From: Paenibacillus phocaeensis
GTDB taxonomy: Bacteria; Bacillota; Bacilli; Paenibacillales; Paenibacillaceae
DNA: 64,000 nucleotides
Assembly: GCF_900021165.1 (NCBI RefSeq)
Contig: NZ_FCOQ01000018.1
Location: forward strand, 238,783-302,782
Direction: 5' to 3'
In this document: one piece after another, positions 49,468-58,529 of the stretch
How positions within the stretch are numbered: the stretch's first letter is position 1
Layout of the letters: every line of letters begins with the position of its first letter
Program-made: the position numbers and the translations under genes
Notes under the pieces: generated by a model
Databases searched by the model: none
The model's input: the letters and a program-made list of their open reading frames with translations, nothing else
What the model was told of the DNA's origin: nothing

Positions 49468-50385
49468 CTAAGCCGCAGCTTTAAGGTGCGGGTGCCTTCT
49501 ATGTGTGATCAGTTCGCGGTAAGAAATTGACGGAATCTCCATGCAGATGTGAAGCAACTTTAGTGTCATCTGCTTCATCTCTCCCGATTGGGATTGACGC
49601 AGTTGGCGGCGAACGGTGAACTCGTTGAGATACGCTTGCAAATACTTAATCCCTAAAGCTACATACGTTCTCTTCAGGGATTCCCATGCCTCTCTTACGA
49701 TTCTCCGCAAGGGAGGATATAGACGAAAAGCCAGCGGGAAAGATTGAAACGCCGAGTTATGGGCATCTACATATCTATTTATGAACGCGGTAATCTCGTG
49801 GCGGCTTGCCTGTGCTCCGTCTCCCCTCTTCTGCGACACCAAGCGGATCTTCACCTGCTCCGGCTCGCCCGATTCGGTAACCGCACAGCCAGCCACAACC
49901 GCAGTGGCATAGGAGTGAGGAAGCCGTTGGTGCCGGAAAGGATCTACCCCATAGTGATCGCTGTTGACTCTCACATTTCCGCTCAAGAGCTCCCGCGCAT
50001 CAAATTCGCCGAGGGAATACCGAATTTTGTGCAGCATTAACCAAGCGGTCTTATAAGTGACACGAATCACCTGACTCAGCCGCATCGCCGAAATGCCGTC
50101 GGGGAGCAGGAACAACTCCAGAGCTTGAAACCACTTTAAAAGGGGCAGATGTGTCCCCTCAAAAATCGTATCAACCAATGGGGATGTCTGATGTGCGCAT
50201 CTCCTGCACTCAAATAAGGGAATCCGGCGGGAGGTCAAACGGGTACACCGGGTGTATGAGCAGAGGGGACAAACGAAGCCGTTTGGCCACTTCAATGCGA
50301 CTAAAGCCTCTATGCAGTCCCCTTCACGATGGAAGTGACTGTTGATTTTTGCTATCTCCAGCTTCATCTTAACCCCCACGGCCAA
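49468..50385 (-). mobile_element. IS1595-like (ISXO2-type) transposase gene, possibly decayed
   Basis: 305 residues. An N-terminal zinc ribbon (CPLCSYTRCTR ... CRRCAHQ) and the segment TSPLVDTIFEGTHLPLLKWFQALELFLLPDGISAMRLSQ, in outline, are typical of IS1595 transposases; KYLQAYLNEFTVRRQLR near the end fits too. The expected acidic catalytic positions are not clear: VRVNSDHYG stands where VEVDETYIG is usual, and the middle Asp motif is missing. It may be inactive or derived. No convincing terminal inverted repeats were found by eye. It lies between two halves of the dispersed repeat. Confidence 0.72.
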
Positions 50386-50548
50386 TAACCTCCCTGACTC
50401 AAAATAGGAACCTGTGTTCGCTTTTCTACATTATACCAAACATACGTTCTCGAAACAAGCAGAAAATTCCACTTTTGATCTTTATCCCAGCTAAAATAAT
50501 TCATTCAACGTTTCGCACTAGGAAAATCACACTGCCATGCGGCAACTC

Positions 50549-50566
50549 CTGAATGAAAGGGATAAT
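50549..50566. repeat. Dispersed repeat, copy 3, right end
   Basis: CTGAATGAAAGGGATAAT. Its left partner is probably the sequence at 49095; together they flank the transposase gene. Confidence 0.55.
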
Positions 50567-50578
50567 GATAATTCCAAT

Positions 50579-50625
50579 GATAATACCGTGTGATCATCCG
50601 GTGAATCCTGAGCGAAGGGGATAAT
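50579..50625. repeat. Dispersed repeat, short copy 4
   Basis: Left end ATAATACCGTGTGATCAT and right end CTGAGCGAAGGGGATAAT are only a few bases apart, a minimal version of the element. Confidence 0.5.
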
Positions 50626-50687
50626 CATTGAAGAAGGGGCAGGAGGAACACCAAAAGCGGGAAAGCGAAAAAAGTGAGATTTTTTTG

Positions 50688-50701
50688 TGAAAGCGCTATA
50701 C
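50688..50701 (+). promoter_or_regulatory. CcpA-type cre site before the bifunctional aldolase gene
   Basis: TGAAAGCGCTATAC matches the core of cre (TGNAANCGNW) with mismatches at the 3' end. It is 78 bp upstream of the start codon, consistent with glucose repression. Confidence 0.5.
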
Positions 50702-50779
50702 CCAAAACAAACCAAATAGTTTAAAATTAAAACAAACAAAAATAAAGAAAAAACCAAACAATCAAAAATGGAGGTAATT

Positions 50780-52861
50780 ATGGTACAGAACTTATGGGAT
50801 TCATCTAAAGCAACGGTTTTAGCTTCGGGACTGGAGCAGCTTGTCTATCGCTCGAATCTGCTGGGGGCAGATCGTCGGGTATGCAATTGGGGCGGCGGCA
50901 ATACGTCGAGCAAAACAATCGAAAAGGATTTTCGCGGCCGGGACGTGGAGGTGATGTGGGTGAAGGGCAGCGGCTCGGACCTCGCGTCGATGAAAGCCGG
51001 AAACTTTACCGGGCTGCGTATGGACGACATTCGACCGCTGTTTGCGCGGGAAAACATGAGCGACGAAGAAATGGTGGCATATCTCGCAAACTGTATGATC
51101 GATGCCAAACATCCGCGGGCATCGATCGAAACGCTACTGCATGCGTTTCTGCCGTTCAAGCATGTGGATCATACCCATCCGGACGCGATCATCAGCTTGT
51201 GCTGCGCCGACAACGGCCAAGACATTGCCCGGGAAATCTACGGCAACCGCTTTGTATGGGTCCCTTATATCCGCCCAGGGTTCACTTTGTCCAAAATGAT
51301 CGCCGAAGGCGTGTTAGCCAATCCGAATGCGGAGCTTGTGCTGATGGAGAAGCACGGGTTGGTGACTTGGGGAGAGACGCAGGAGGACTGCTACGCCAAA
51401 ACCATTGCCATTATCAATGAGGCGGAGGCGTATATTGAAGCGAAAAGCAGAGCGCAAGCGGCGGAAGGACGCATGTTTGGCGGGTCAGTGGCTGAGCCGC
51501 TTGAAGCCGAACAGCGCCGGGCGATCGCGGCAGAGATCATGCCGCTGGTTCGCGGGCTGGCGAGCGGAGAGAAGCCGGTTATCGTCACTTTTGACGACGA
51601 GGCCGATGTTCTTGAATTCGCCGGAAGCCGGGATGCCGGGGAGCTGTCGCAGGTTGGTGCGGCTTGTCCCGACCATTTAGTGCACACCAAGGTGGTGCCG
51701 CTATTCATCAACTGGAAGCCGGATACGGCTGATGTCGCCAGTCTGAAGGAGAAGCTTCAGGAGGGAATCGCCGACTATAAGGCGCGTTATCAAGCCTACT
51801 TTGAACGCAACAAGCAGGCGAATGACGTCATGTTCGACGCGGCACCGCGCGTTATTTTGATTCCCGGAATCGGCATGTTGAACACCGGCAAAAGCTGGGT
51901 GAACTCCAAGCTGAGCGGGGCGCTGTACCATCGGGCAATTGCGGTAATGAAAGGAGCAACGGCGCTGGGCCGGTTCGTATCGCTCAGTGAAAACGAATCC
52001 TACAATGTGGAATATTGGCCGCTGGAGCTGTACAAATTGTCGCTTGCACCGGCGGAGGCGGAGTTTTCCCGCAAGATTGCGTTTATTACCGGAGGTGCGG
52101 GCGGCATCGGCAGCGAAACTGCGCGGCGACTGGCCGAGGAAGGGGCGCATGTCGTACTGGCTGACCTTAACCTGGAAGGCGCACAAAAGGTTGCTGCCGA
52201 GATCAATGCCCAATATGGCGAAAATCGGGCGCTGGCAGTGAAGATGGACGTGACGAAGGAGGAGCAGGTTGCGGCCGCGTATGCGGAAGCCGCGTTAACC
52301 TATGGCGGTGTCGATATCATTGTCAACAACGCCGGTTTGGCAACGTCCAGCCCGTTCCCGGAAACGTCGCTCCAGGAATGGAATCTGAACATGGCCGTGC
52401 TGGGGACGGGGTATTTTCTGGTTGCCCGGGAAGCGTTCAAGCTGATGAAGGAACAGGGCCTCGGCGGCAGCATGGTGTTCATCGGCTCGAAAAACTCGGT
52501 TTACGCCGGCAAGAACGTCACCGCTTACAGCTCCGCCAAAGCGTTGGAAGCTCACTTGGCCCGCTGTATCGCAGCCGAAGGCGGGGAGCTGGGCATTCGG
52601 GTGAATACGATTTTGCCCGATGCGATTTTACAGGGCTCGGCGATTTGGAATTCCAACTGGCGAAATGAGCGGGCTGCCGCTTACGGCATTGACCCGGACC
52701 AGTTGGAGGAGTATTACCGCAAACGGACGACGCTGCAAGTGAACATTTACCCGCGGGATATTGCCGAGGGGGTTGCCTACTTCGCTTCGTCCAAGGCGGC
52801 GAAAACAACCGGCTGCATGCTGACGATCGACGGCGGCGTGCCGGCGGCGTTCGTGAGGTAA
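50780..52861 (+). CDS. Bifunctional rhamnulose-1-phosphate aldolase / lactaldehyde dehydrogenase
   Basis: 693 residues from ATG 50780 (GGAGGTAATT upstream). N-terminal class II aldolase (about 1-390): NWGGGNTSSKT, HAFLPFKHVDHTHPDAI (zinc His) and LMEKHGLVTWG. C-terminal short-chain dehydrogenase (about 430-693): nucleotide loop TGGAGGIGSETARRL, VNNAGLA, catalytic Ser in FIGSKNS and Tyr/Lys in YSSAK. This fusion (YuxG/RhaEW type) splits L-rhamnulose-1-phosphate to DHAP and L-lactaldehyde and oxidises the latter to L-lactate. The lutABC genes downstream would take lactate to pyruvate. Confidence 0.88.
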   Translation: MVQNLWDSSKATVLASGLEQLVYRSNLLGADRRVCNWGGGNTSSKTIEKDFRGRDVEVMWVKGSGSDLASMKAGNFTGLRMDDIRPLFARENMSDEEMVAYLANCMIDAKHPRASIETLLHAFLPFKHVDHTHPDAIISLCCADNGQDIAREIYGNRFVWVPYIRPGFTLSKMIAEGVLANPNAELVLMEKHGLVTWGETQEDCYAKTIAIINEAEAYIEAKSRAQAAEGRMFGGSVAEPLEAEQRRAIAAEIMPLVRGLASGEKPVIVTFDDEADVLEFAGSRDAGELSQVGAACPDHLVHTKVVPLFINWKPDTADVASLKEKLQEGIADYKARYQAYFERNKQANDVMFDAAPRVILIPGIGMLNTGKSWVNSKLSGALYHRAIAVMKGATALGRFVSLSENESYNVEYWPLELYKLSLAPAEAEFSRKIAFITGGAGGIGSETARRLAEEGAHVVLADLNLEGAQKVAAEINAQYGENRALAVKMDVTKEEQVAAAYAEAALTYGGVDIIVNNAGLATSSPFPETSLQEWNLNMAVLGTGYFLVAREAFKLMKEQGLGGSMVFIGSKNSVYAGKNVTAYSSAKALEAHLARCIAAEGGELGIRVNTILPDAILQGSAIWNSNWRNERAAAYGIDPDQLEEYYRKRTTLQVNIYPRDIAEGVAYFASSKAAKTTGCMLTIDGGVPAAFVR

Positions 52862-52915
52862 GGCGGAGGGGATCGAAGAGGGTGAAAGTCTAACGAACCT
52901 ATGGGAGGTGCGAGA

Positions 52916-53689
52916 ATGGGGCTGCTGAATCAAGTGGACCCGGCAACGGCCGGGGCCGGCATCAAAGTATCGATGTTTGCTACCTGCATCGGAGATGCGG
53001 TGTACCCGCGCATTGCGGAAGCGATGACGCGCCTGTTGGCGAGGGTTGGGGTCAGGCTGGATTTTCCGCAGGGGCAAACGTGCTGCGGCCAGCCGGCGTT
53101 TAATAGCGGATATTGGGAAGAAGCGCGCCGGTCGGCTTCAACGTTGCTGGAGGCTTTTGCCGACAGTGATTTTGTGGTGGGGCCTTCCGGCTCGTGTATC
53201 GGCATGATTCATCACTACCCGAAGCTGTTCGAGCATGATCCGGTTCGGCTGGCCATGGCCGAGGAGCTGAAAGCGAAGTCGTATGAATTTACCCAATTCC
53301 TCGTTCAGGTGTTGGGGGTAACGGATCTTGGGGCGTCTTTTCCGCATAAGGTTACGTATCATCCGTCCTGTCACGGCAGCCGATTGCTCGGGATCAAGGA
53401 GGAGCCGATGGCCCTTCTGCATAACGTAAGGGATCTGGAGCTCGTACCGCTTCCGTTCGCGGAGGATTGCTGCGGTTTCGGCGGGACGTTTGCGGTGAAA
53501 ATGGCCGATATTTCCGGAGCGATGGTCACGGAAAAGGCCGACCACGTGCTCGAGACGTCTGCCGAGGTCCTGACCGGGTTGGACATGGCTTGCCTGATGA
53601 ACATCGCCGGTCAATTGCGTTACCGCCGCCAGCCGGTGCGCGTTATGCATTTGGCGGAACTGCTGTATGAGGGGGTGAGCTTGGCATGA
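52916..53689 (+). CDS. lutA: L-lactate utilization protein LutA
   Basis: 257 residues from ATG 52916, after GGGAGGTGCG. It has the two CCG domains of this family (QTCCGQPAFN near residue 55 and EDCCGFGG near 185), which bind an iron-sulphur cofactor as in heterodisulphide reductase subunit B. In B. subtilis, LutABC oxidises L-lactate to pyruvate. It lies 54 bp after the aldolase/dehydrogenase, so the lactate made there is the likely substrate. It overlaps lutB by four bases. Confidence 0.92.
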   Translation: MGLLNQVDPATAGAGIKVSMFATCIGDAVYPRIAEAMTRLLARVGVRLDFPQGQTCCGQPAFNSGYWEEARRSASTLLEAFADSDFVVGPSGSCIGMIHHYPKLFEHDPVRLAMAEELKAKSYEFTQFLVQVLGVTDLGASFPHKVTYHPSCHGSRLLGIKEEPMALLHNVRDLELVPLPFAEDCCGFGGTFAVKMADISGAMVTEKADHVLETSAEVLTGLDMACLMNIAGQLRYRRQPVRVMHLAELLYEGVSLA

Positions 53690-55266
53690 GCAGCGTGAAG
53701 GAGCGGGCGGATCTGGCGCTGAACAATGACTTTCTGCGCAAAGCGGTGCGTTTTACGACGGAGCGCTTGCGCGAGGGCAAGCGAATAGCCGCCGAGGACC
53801 ATGGGAACTGGGAGGAATGGCGGGAGCGGGGGCGGCAAATCCGCCTGCATACGATCGCGCATCTCGATTACTACTTGGATCGATTTGCCGAGCAGGCCCG
53901 GGCAAACGGGGCGCATGTCCATTTTGCTTCGACCGGTGAAGAGGCGGTGCGAATTGCTTTGGAGATCGCCGCCCGCAAGCAGGCCAGTTCTGTCGTGAAG
54001 TCCAAATCGATGGTCAGCGAGGAGCTGCATATCAACCGGGCTCTGGAGGAAGCGGGGGTGGAGGCGGTCGAAACCGATTTGGGCGAGTATATCATTCAGC
54101 TCGCCGGGGAGGCCCCCTCCCATATCATTATTCCGGCGATCCACAAGAACCGGCACCAGATCGCCGAGCTGTTGTCCCGCGAGGCAGGGGAAGCGCTGCC
54201 GCCGGAGACGAGCGTGCTGGCGGGGTTCGTGCGCCGGAAGCTGCGGACGAAGTTCCTGGCGGCGGACATCGGCATGACCGGCTGCAACTTCGCGATCGCC
54301 GAGACCGGTTCGATTGTGCTGTTCGAAAACGAAGGGAACGCCCGCATGGTATCAACCGTCCCCCAAACGCAAATCACGTTTATGGGCATGGAGCGCATCA
54401 TCCCGACCTGGAGCGATCTCGAGGTGATGGCGACACTGCTGCCGCGCTCGGCAACCGGTCAGAAGCTGACGGTATACATGTCCGGTATCACCGGTCCGCG
54501 CCGTACAGAGGATGGGGACGGCCCGGAGGAGATGCACATCATCATCCTCGACAACGGCCGCTCCGAGCAGCTAGGCGATCCGGAGTTCCAGGAACTGCTG
54601 AACTGTATTCGCTGCGGCGCTTGTCTTAATGCTTGTCCGGTGTACCGCCATATCGGCGGCCATGCCTACGGCGGTACGTACAGCGGCCCGATCGGGGCGG
54701 TCCTGACGCCGGCGCTCAACAAGAATGTAGCGGAATGGGACGATATCGCTTCGGCCTCCAGCTTATGCGGTGCCTGTTACGAAGCGTGTCCGGTCAAAAT
54801 CCCGCTGCACGATATGCTCGTCTACTTGCGTCGGCGCAAGATCGAGCGAGGCTTCGGAAACAAGCTGGAGACGGCGGGGATGAAGGGCTTCGCCGCGGTG
54901 ACGGCAAGCTCCAAACGGTTTCATCGCGCGCTGAAGGCAGGACGGGTCGCTCAGCGAGTTGTTGTCCGCAACGGAGAAATCCCCGTGCGGATCGGCCCGC
55001 TCAAAGGCTGGAACCGCTACCGGGTGGCCCCAAGCTTGGCAAACCAGCCGTTCCGCGAACGCTGGGGTACGCTCCAACATGAGCTGCAGGCACCCGTGGC
55101 AGAGACTGTGGATGGCGCGGCTGCGCAGGAACGGATGAAGGCAGCGCTGCGCAAGCGTGCAACTGGAGCGGGGGGATGCGGGGAGACGAGGCGAACGCAT
55201 GGAGCCGAAGATGAGTCATCCAGTGCCGCGAATGTACGGAAAGAAGGTCAAACCCATGATGGATAA
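53686..55266 (+). CDS. lutB: L-lactate utilization iron-sulphur protein LutB
   Basis: 526 residues from ATG 53686 (ATGA overlap with lutA). It has an LUD domain (GMTGCNFAIAETGSIVLFENEGN, about 195-215) followed by two [4Fe-4S] motifs, CIRCGACLNACP and CGACYEACP. It is some 45 residues longer than typical LutB owing to an Ala/Arg/Glu-rich C-terminal tail that overlaps the start of lutC by 11 bp. It acts in the cytoplasm and passes electrons from lactate to an unidentified acceptor. Confidence 0.92.
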   Translation: MSSVKERADLALNNDFLRKAVRFTTERLREGKRIAAEDHGNWEEWRERGRQIRLHTIAHLDYYLDRFAEQARANGAHVHFASTGEEAVRIALEIAARKQASSVVKSKSMVSEELHINRALEEAGVEAVETDLGEYIIQLAGEAPSHIIIPAIHKNRHQIAELLSREAGEALPPETSVLAGFVRRKLRTKFLAADIGMTGCNFAIAETGSIVLFENEGNARMVSTVPQTQITFMGMERIIPTWSDLEVMATLLPRSATGQKLTVYMSGITGPRRTEDGDGPEEMHIIILDNGRSEQLGDPEFQELLNCIRCGACLNACPVYRHIGGHAYGGTYSGPIGAVLTPALNKNVAEWDDIASASSLCGACYEACPVKIPLHDMLVYLRRRKIERGFGNKLETAGMKGFAAVTASSKRFHRALKAGRVAQRVVVRNGEIPVRIGPLKGWNRYRVAPSLANQPFRERWGTLQHELQAPVAETVDGAAAQERMKAALRKRATGAGGCGETRRTHGAEDESSSAANVRKEGQTHDG

Positions 55267-56005
55267 CGAATATATCGATTGGCTGAAAATGAAGGAAGCG
55301 GAAGCGCGGGAGAAGCAGGAGCAGTTCATGGAGCGGATTGCCGGGAAACTCAAGCGGCCGCGGCAGCGGGAGGCGCCGAGCCATCCGTTCAAGGGAGCGC
55401 CGTTGTATTGGCGGGAGCTGGATTGGAGCCTGGAGGAGCGGCTGGCTCGCTTTGAGGACCACTTTACGGCGGCGGGGGGGCATGTCGTCCGCATGGCCAA
55501 TCTCGAAGCGGCCAAAGCGTATATGGTGGCCAAGGCGCAAGCGCTGGGTGCCCGTTATATTCTGCGCCAGGATGATCCGTTGCTGGCGGAGCTCGGGCTC
55601 GACGATGCGCTTACCGCTGACGGCGCCCGGGTATCCGTGTGGAACGGGCGTCAGCCCGAGGCGTGGATCGCCCGGGCTGCGGAGGCGGACATCGGCATCG
55701 TAGCGGCGGATCATGCCGTCGCCTACACCGGTTCGCTGGTCGTCCGGTCCGCCGCGGAGAAAGGGCGCTCGGTCAGCCTGCTGCCGACGATGCTGTTCGC
55801 CATCATCCCCGTGGAACGACTGAAGACCCGCTTGGGCGAGGTATTGGAGACGTTCGACGCGGCCGGGCGCGAGGCTTTGCCCGCCGGCATCCACTTCATC
55901 TCCGGTCCGAGCCGTTCGGCAGACATCGAAAACGATTTGACGATCGGCGTACATGGGCCCGGTATTGTGTTTGCGTTGCTGGTCGGGCAAGATGAGGGAA
56001 GTTAG
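55256..56005 (+). CDS. lutC: L-lactate utilization protein LutC
   Basis: 249 residues from ATG 55256 (AAAGAAGG upstream). LUD domain: VAAADHAVAYTGSLVV-like segment (about 145-160), LLPTMLFAIIPVERLK and the C-terminal GPSRSADIENDLTIGVHGPG, typical of LutC/YkgG. It completes the LutABC lactate oxidation system. Convergent with the DeoR-type gene, sharing four bases at the stops; there is no obvious terminator between them. Confidence 0.92.
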   Translation: MMDNEYIDWLKMKEAEAREKQEQFMERIAGKLKRPRQREAPSHPFKGAPLYWRELDWSLEERLARFEDHFTAAGGHVVRMANLEAAKAYMVAKAQALGARYILRQDDPLLAELGLDDALTADGARVSVWNGRQPEAWIARAAEADIGIVAADHAVAYTGSLVVRSAAEKGRSVSLLPTMLFAIIPVERLKTRLGEVLETFDAAGREALPAGIHFISGPSRSADIENDLTIGVHGPGIVFALLVGQDEGS

Positions 56006-56757
56006 TATAACACTTCGATGTTTTTGTCGTGAAGCAGCTGCAACCAGGCATCGGAGGGACGTTGATCGGTGATCAAATAGTCGATCTGCTCCCAGTCAGC
56101 CAGTTTGACAAACGCGTTCTTGTCAAACTTCGTGTGGTCGGCCAGCAAAATGACTTTGTCGGCATGGCGGAGCATATGCTTCTTCAGCTCGCATTCCGGT
56201 TCATTGGAATCGGAGATGCCTTTGTCCGGCGACATGCCTTTGCAGCTGATGATCGCGGTGTCGACGTTGTACTTCTCCACCGTTTCCTGCGCGGCGGGGC
56301 CGACCAGCGACAGGGAACGGGCGCGCAGCGAACCGCCGGTGGAGATGATGTTCAGGTTCGAGCTGGCGAATTCGTGCAAGACGCTGACGGAATTGGTGAT
56401 GACGGTGACGTTGCTTTTGGAATACAGCGTCTTGAGGAATTCAAAGCAGGTTGAGCTTGGATCAATCATCAGCGTGTCTCCGTCGTTCACTAGTTCGATG
56501 GCCTTGAGTGCGATGTCCCGCTTGATCTCTACATTAAGCGTGTTCCGGGTTGTATACGGCAAATCTTCGTTCGTATGCCGGTTGAGCATGGCACCGCCGT
56601 AGGAGCGGGTCGCGATCCCTTCTTTTTCAAGCTTCTCCAGGTCGCGGCGGATCGTCTCCTCCGTCACCTCGAACATCCGGCTGAGCTCGGACACCAGCAC
56701 CCGCTTGTCCTGATGCAGCAAGTCGATGATTTTTTGTTTGCGTTCTGCCGCCAGCAT
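56002..56757 (-). CDS. DeoR-family repressor, likely of the rhamnose genes
   Basis: 251 residues from ATG 56757 (GAGGTGAACGCC upstream). N-terminal DeoR helix-turn-helix: ERKQKIIDLLHQDKRVLVSELSRMFEVTEETIRRDLEKLE in outline. The C-terminal sensor domain has DGDTLMIDPSSTCFEF and the DADHTKF-like LLADHTKFDKNAFV, typical of phosphosugar-binding DeoR repressors. It is divergent from rhaB, so control of rhaBAD is likely, with rhamnulose-1-phosphate as the probable inducer, as in related Firmicute repressors. Confidence 0.87.
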   Translation of the reverse strand: MLAAERKQKIIDLLHQDKRVLVSELSRMFEVTEETIRRDLEKLEKEGIATRSYGGAMLNRHTNEDLPYTTRNTLNVEIKRDIALKAIELVNDGDTLMIDPSSTCFEFLKTLYSKSNVTVITNSVSVLHEFASSNLNIISTGGSLRARSLSLVGPAAQETVEKYNVDTAIISCKGMSPDKGISDSNEPECELKKHMLRHADKVILLADHTKFDKNAFVKLADWEQIDYLITDQRPSDAWLQLLHDKNIEVLY

Positions 56758-56900
56758 GGCGTTCACCTCGAAATCCGTTCTTAGTGTCAAGACCCCCAGG
56801 TCTTGGTTTCCCTCCCATCATAGCGAGAAAAAGGGGCGCTTGGCAACCGTATTTCGGAAATGCGGCGACTTTGACAGACGTTATATTTTCACGAAAAATA

Positions 56901-56970
56901 CAAAAACAGAAATAAAACAACATAGATAATATTTGTTTGTGTTGACTTTGCAAAAAAACAGACATAGGAT
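56901..56970 (+). promoter_or_regulatory. rhaBAD promoter with candidate DeoR-type repeats
   Basis: TTGACT, 17 bp, TAGGAT at 56942-56970, 46 bp before the rhaB start. AAAACAGAAATA (about 56903-56914) and AAAACAGACATA (about 56955-56966) form a direct repeat 52 bp apart, the second inside the spacer and -10. They are plausible sites for the divergent DeoR-type protein. Confidence 0.5.
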
Positions 56971-57015
56971 AGAGGTAAGAACAAGCAGCATTTCAGAGTG
57001 AGGAGAGCTTAAGCG

Positions 57016-58473
57016 ATGAGTATTCACGTTGCCGTTGATATCGGCGCCTCCAGCGGAAGGCTCGTACGGGGAGAACTGCAGGACGGTTGTTTGTCGCTGC
57101 AGGAAATCCACCGGTTTGACAACGGGTTTTCCGAGCGTGACGGGCATTGTTATTGGGATATCGACCATTTATATCGGGAAATCCTCCGCGGCCTGCAGCA
57201 GGCCAAAAAGCTCGGGATTGAGCGCTGCACGCTGGGCATCGATACGTGGGCGGTCGATTATGTCCTGCTGGACGGGAAGGGGAAGCGGATCGGCGAGGTG
57301 TACGCCTATCGCGATTCCCGCACACTTGAGGCCGTCCCTCAGGTTCACGCGGTTTATCCGTTTGCGCGGATTTATGAAAAAACCGGCATTCAGCATTTGT
57401 CTTTTAATACGTTATATCAATTGTATGCACATGATCGGGAAGAACTGGCGGAGGCCAAGGATATCCTGCTTGTGCCGGATTATCTTTATTATCTATTGTC
57501 AGGGCGGAGGATGAACGAACTGACGAACGCCTCGACTACCGCTTTGCTGAACCTGCAAACCCGTGAGTATGACCCGGATTTGCTGGAACTGCTGGGGGTG
57601 TCCCGGTCGAAGTTTCCGGCTCTGACGGAGCCCGGAACACGGCTTGGGCCGATCAAGCCGGAGCTGGTGCAGGCTTACGGCTTGCCCGAATGCGAGCTGA
57701 TCGTCGCGGCGACGCACGATACAGCTTCCGCCGTATTGGGCGTTCCGGCCAGCAGCGCTTCTTGGGCGTATCTCAGCAGCGGGACGTGGTCGCTGATCGG
57801 TGTGGAGCGGCAGGCGCCGCTAGCGACGCCGGAAGCGATGGAGCGCAATTATACGAACGAATGGGGAGCATATGGGACGTATCGTTTTTTGAAAAACATC
57901 ATGGGGATGTGGTTGATCCAGGAGGTCCGCAAGGATTACGGCAAGCAGCACAGCTATGCCGAATTCGTGGAACTGGCTGAGGCCGCACCGCCATTTCGTT
58001 CCCTGATCGACTGTAACGACGATCGCTTCCTCAATCCCTCGCACATGACCGAGGAGATTCGGCGATATTGTGCGGAGACGGGGCAGCCCGTTCCGGATAC
58101 GCCGGGTGAGGTGGCACGGTGCATTTTTGACAGCTTGGCCTTATCCTATGAGGTTTACCTGAGGGAGCTGGGACGGTTGACCGGGCAAAAACCCGAGACG
58201 CTGCACATCGTCGGCGGCGGCGCGAACAACGGGCTGCTGTGCCAGTGGACGGCGGACGTGTCGGGCATTCCGGTTGAAGCTGGGCCAACGGAGTCCACAG
58301 CTTTGGGGAATTTGCTGGTGCAAATGATCAGCAGCGGCGCGATTCGCGATATCGGCGAGGGGCGCGAGCTGATTCGGCGGTCTTTTCCGATCCAGATCTA
58401 TGTTCCTCGCGGGACAAATGCTCGCCCAATTGCAGAGGCGCGGAAACGATTCGCGGATTTGCTGGCGCGGTAA
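57016..58473 (+). CDS. rhaB: L-rhamnulokinase
   Basis: 485 residues of the FGGY family: VAVDIGASSGRLVRGE, CTLGIDTWAVDYVLLD, FNTLYQLYA, VAATHDTASAVLGVP (catalytic Asp) and LHIVGGGANNGLLCQ. It phosphorylates L-rhamnulose at C1. Length and motifs match RhaB closely. GTGAGGAGAG precedes the ATG. First gene of the rhaB-rhaA-rhaD operon; the FGGY enzyme at 46918 is a diverged paralogue. Confidence 0.93.
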   Translation: MSIHVAVDIGASSGRLVRGELQDGCLSLQEIHRFDNGFSERDGHCYWDIDHLYREILRGLQQAKKLGIERCTLGIDTWAVDYVLLDGKGKRIGEVYAYRDSRTLEAVPQVHAVYPFARIYEKTGIQHLSFNTLYQLYAHDREELAEAKDILLVPDYLYYLLSGRRMNELTNASTTALLNLQTREYDPDLLELLGVSRSKFPALTEPGTRLGPIKPELVQAYGLPECELIVAATHDTASAVLGVPASSASWAYLSSGTWSLIGVERQAPLATPEAMERNYTNEWGAYGTYRFLKNIMGMWLIQEVRKDYGKQHSYAEFVELAEAAPPFRSLIDCNDDRFLNPSHMTEEIRRYCAETGQPVPDTPGEVARCIFDSLALSYEVYLRELGRLTGQKPETLHIVGGGANNGLLCQWTADVSGIPVEAGPTESTALGNLLVQMISSGAIRDIGEGRELIRRSFPIQIYVPRGTNARPIAEARKRFADLLAR

Positions 58474-58529
58474 CGGTTGGACTATCAGGTGGTTAGACAG
58501 ATGATTTATGCCAAAAGGAGGAGCAGAAC

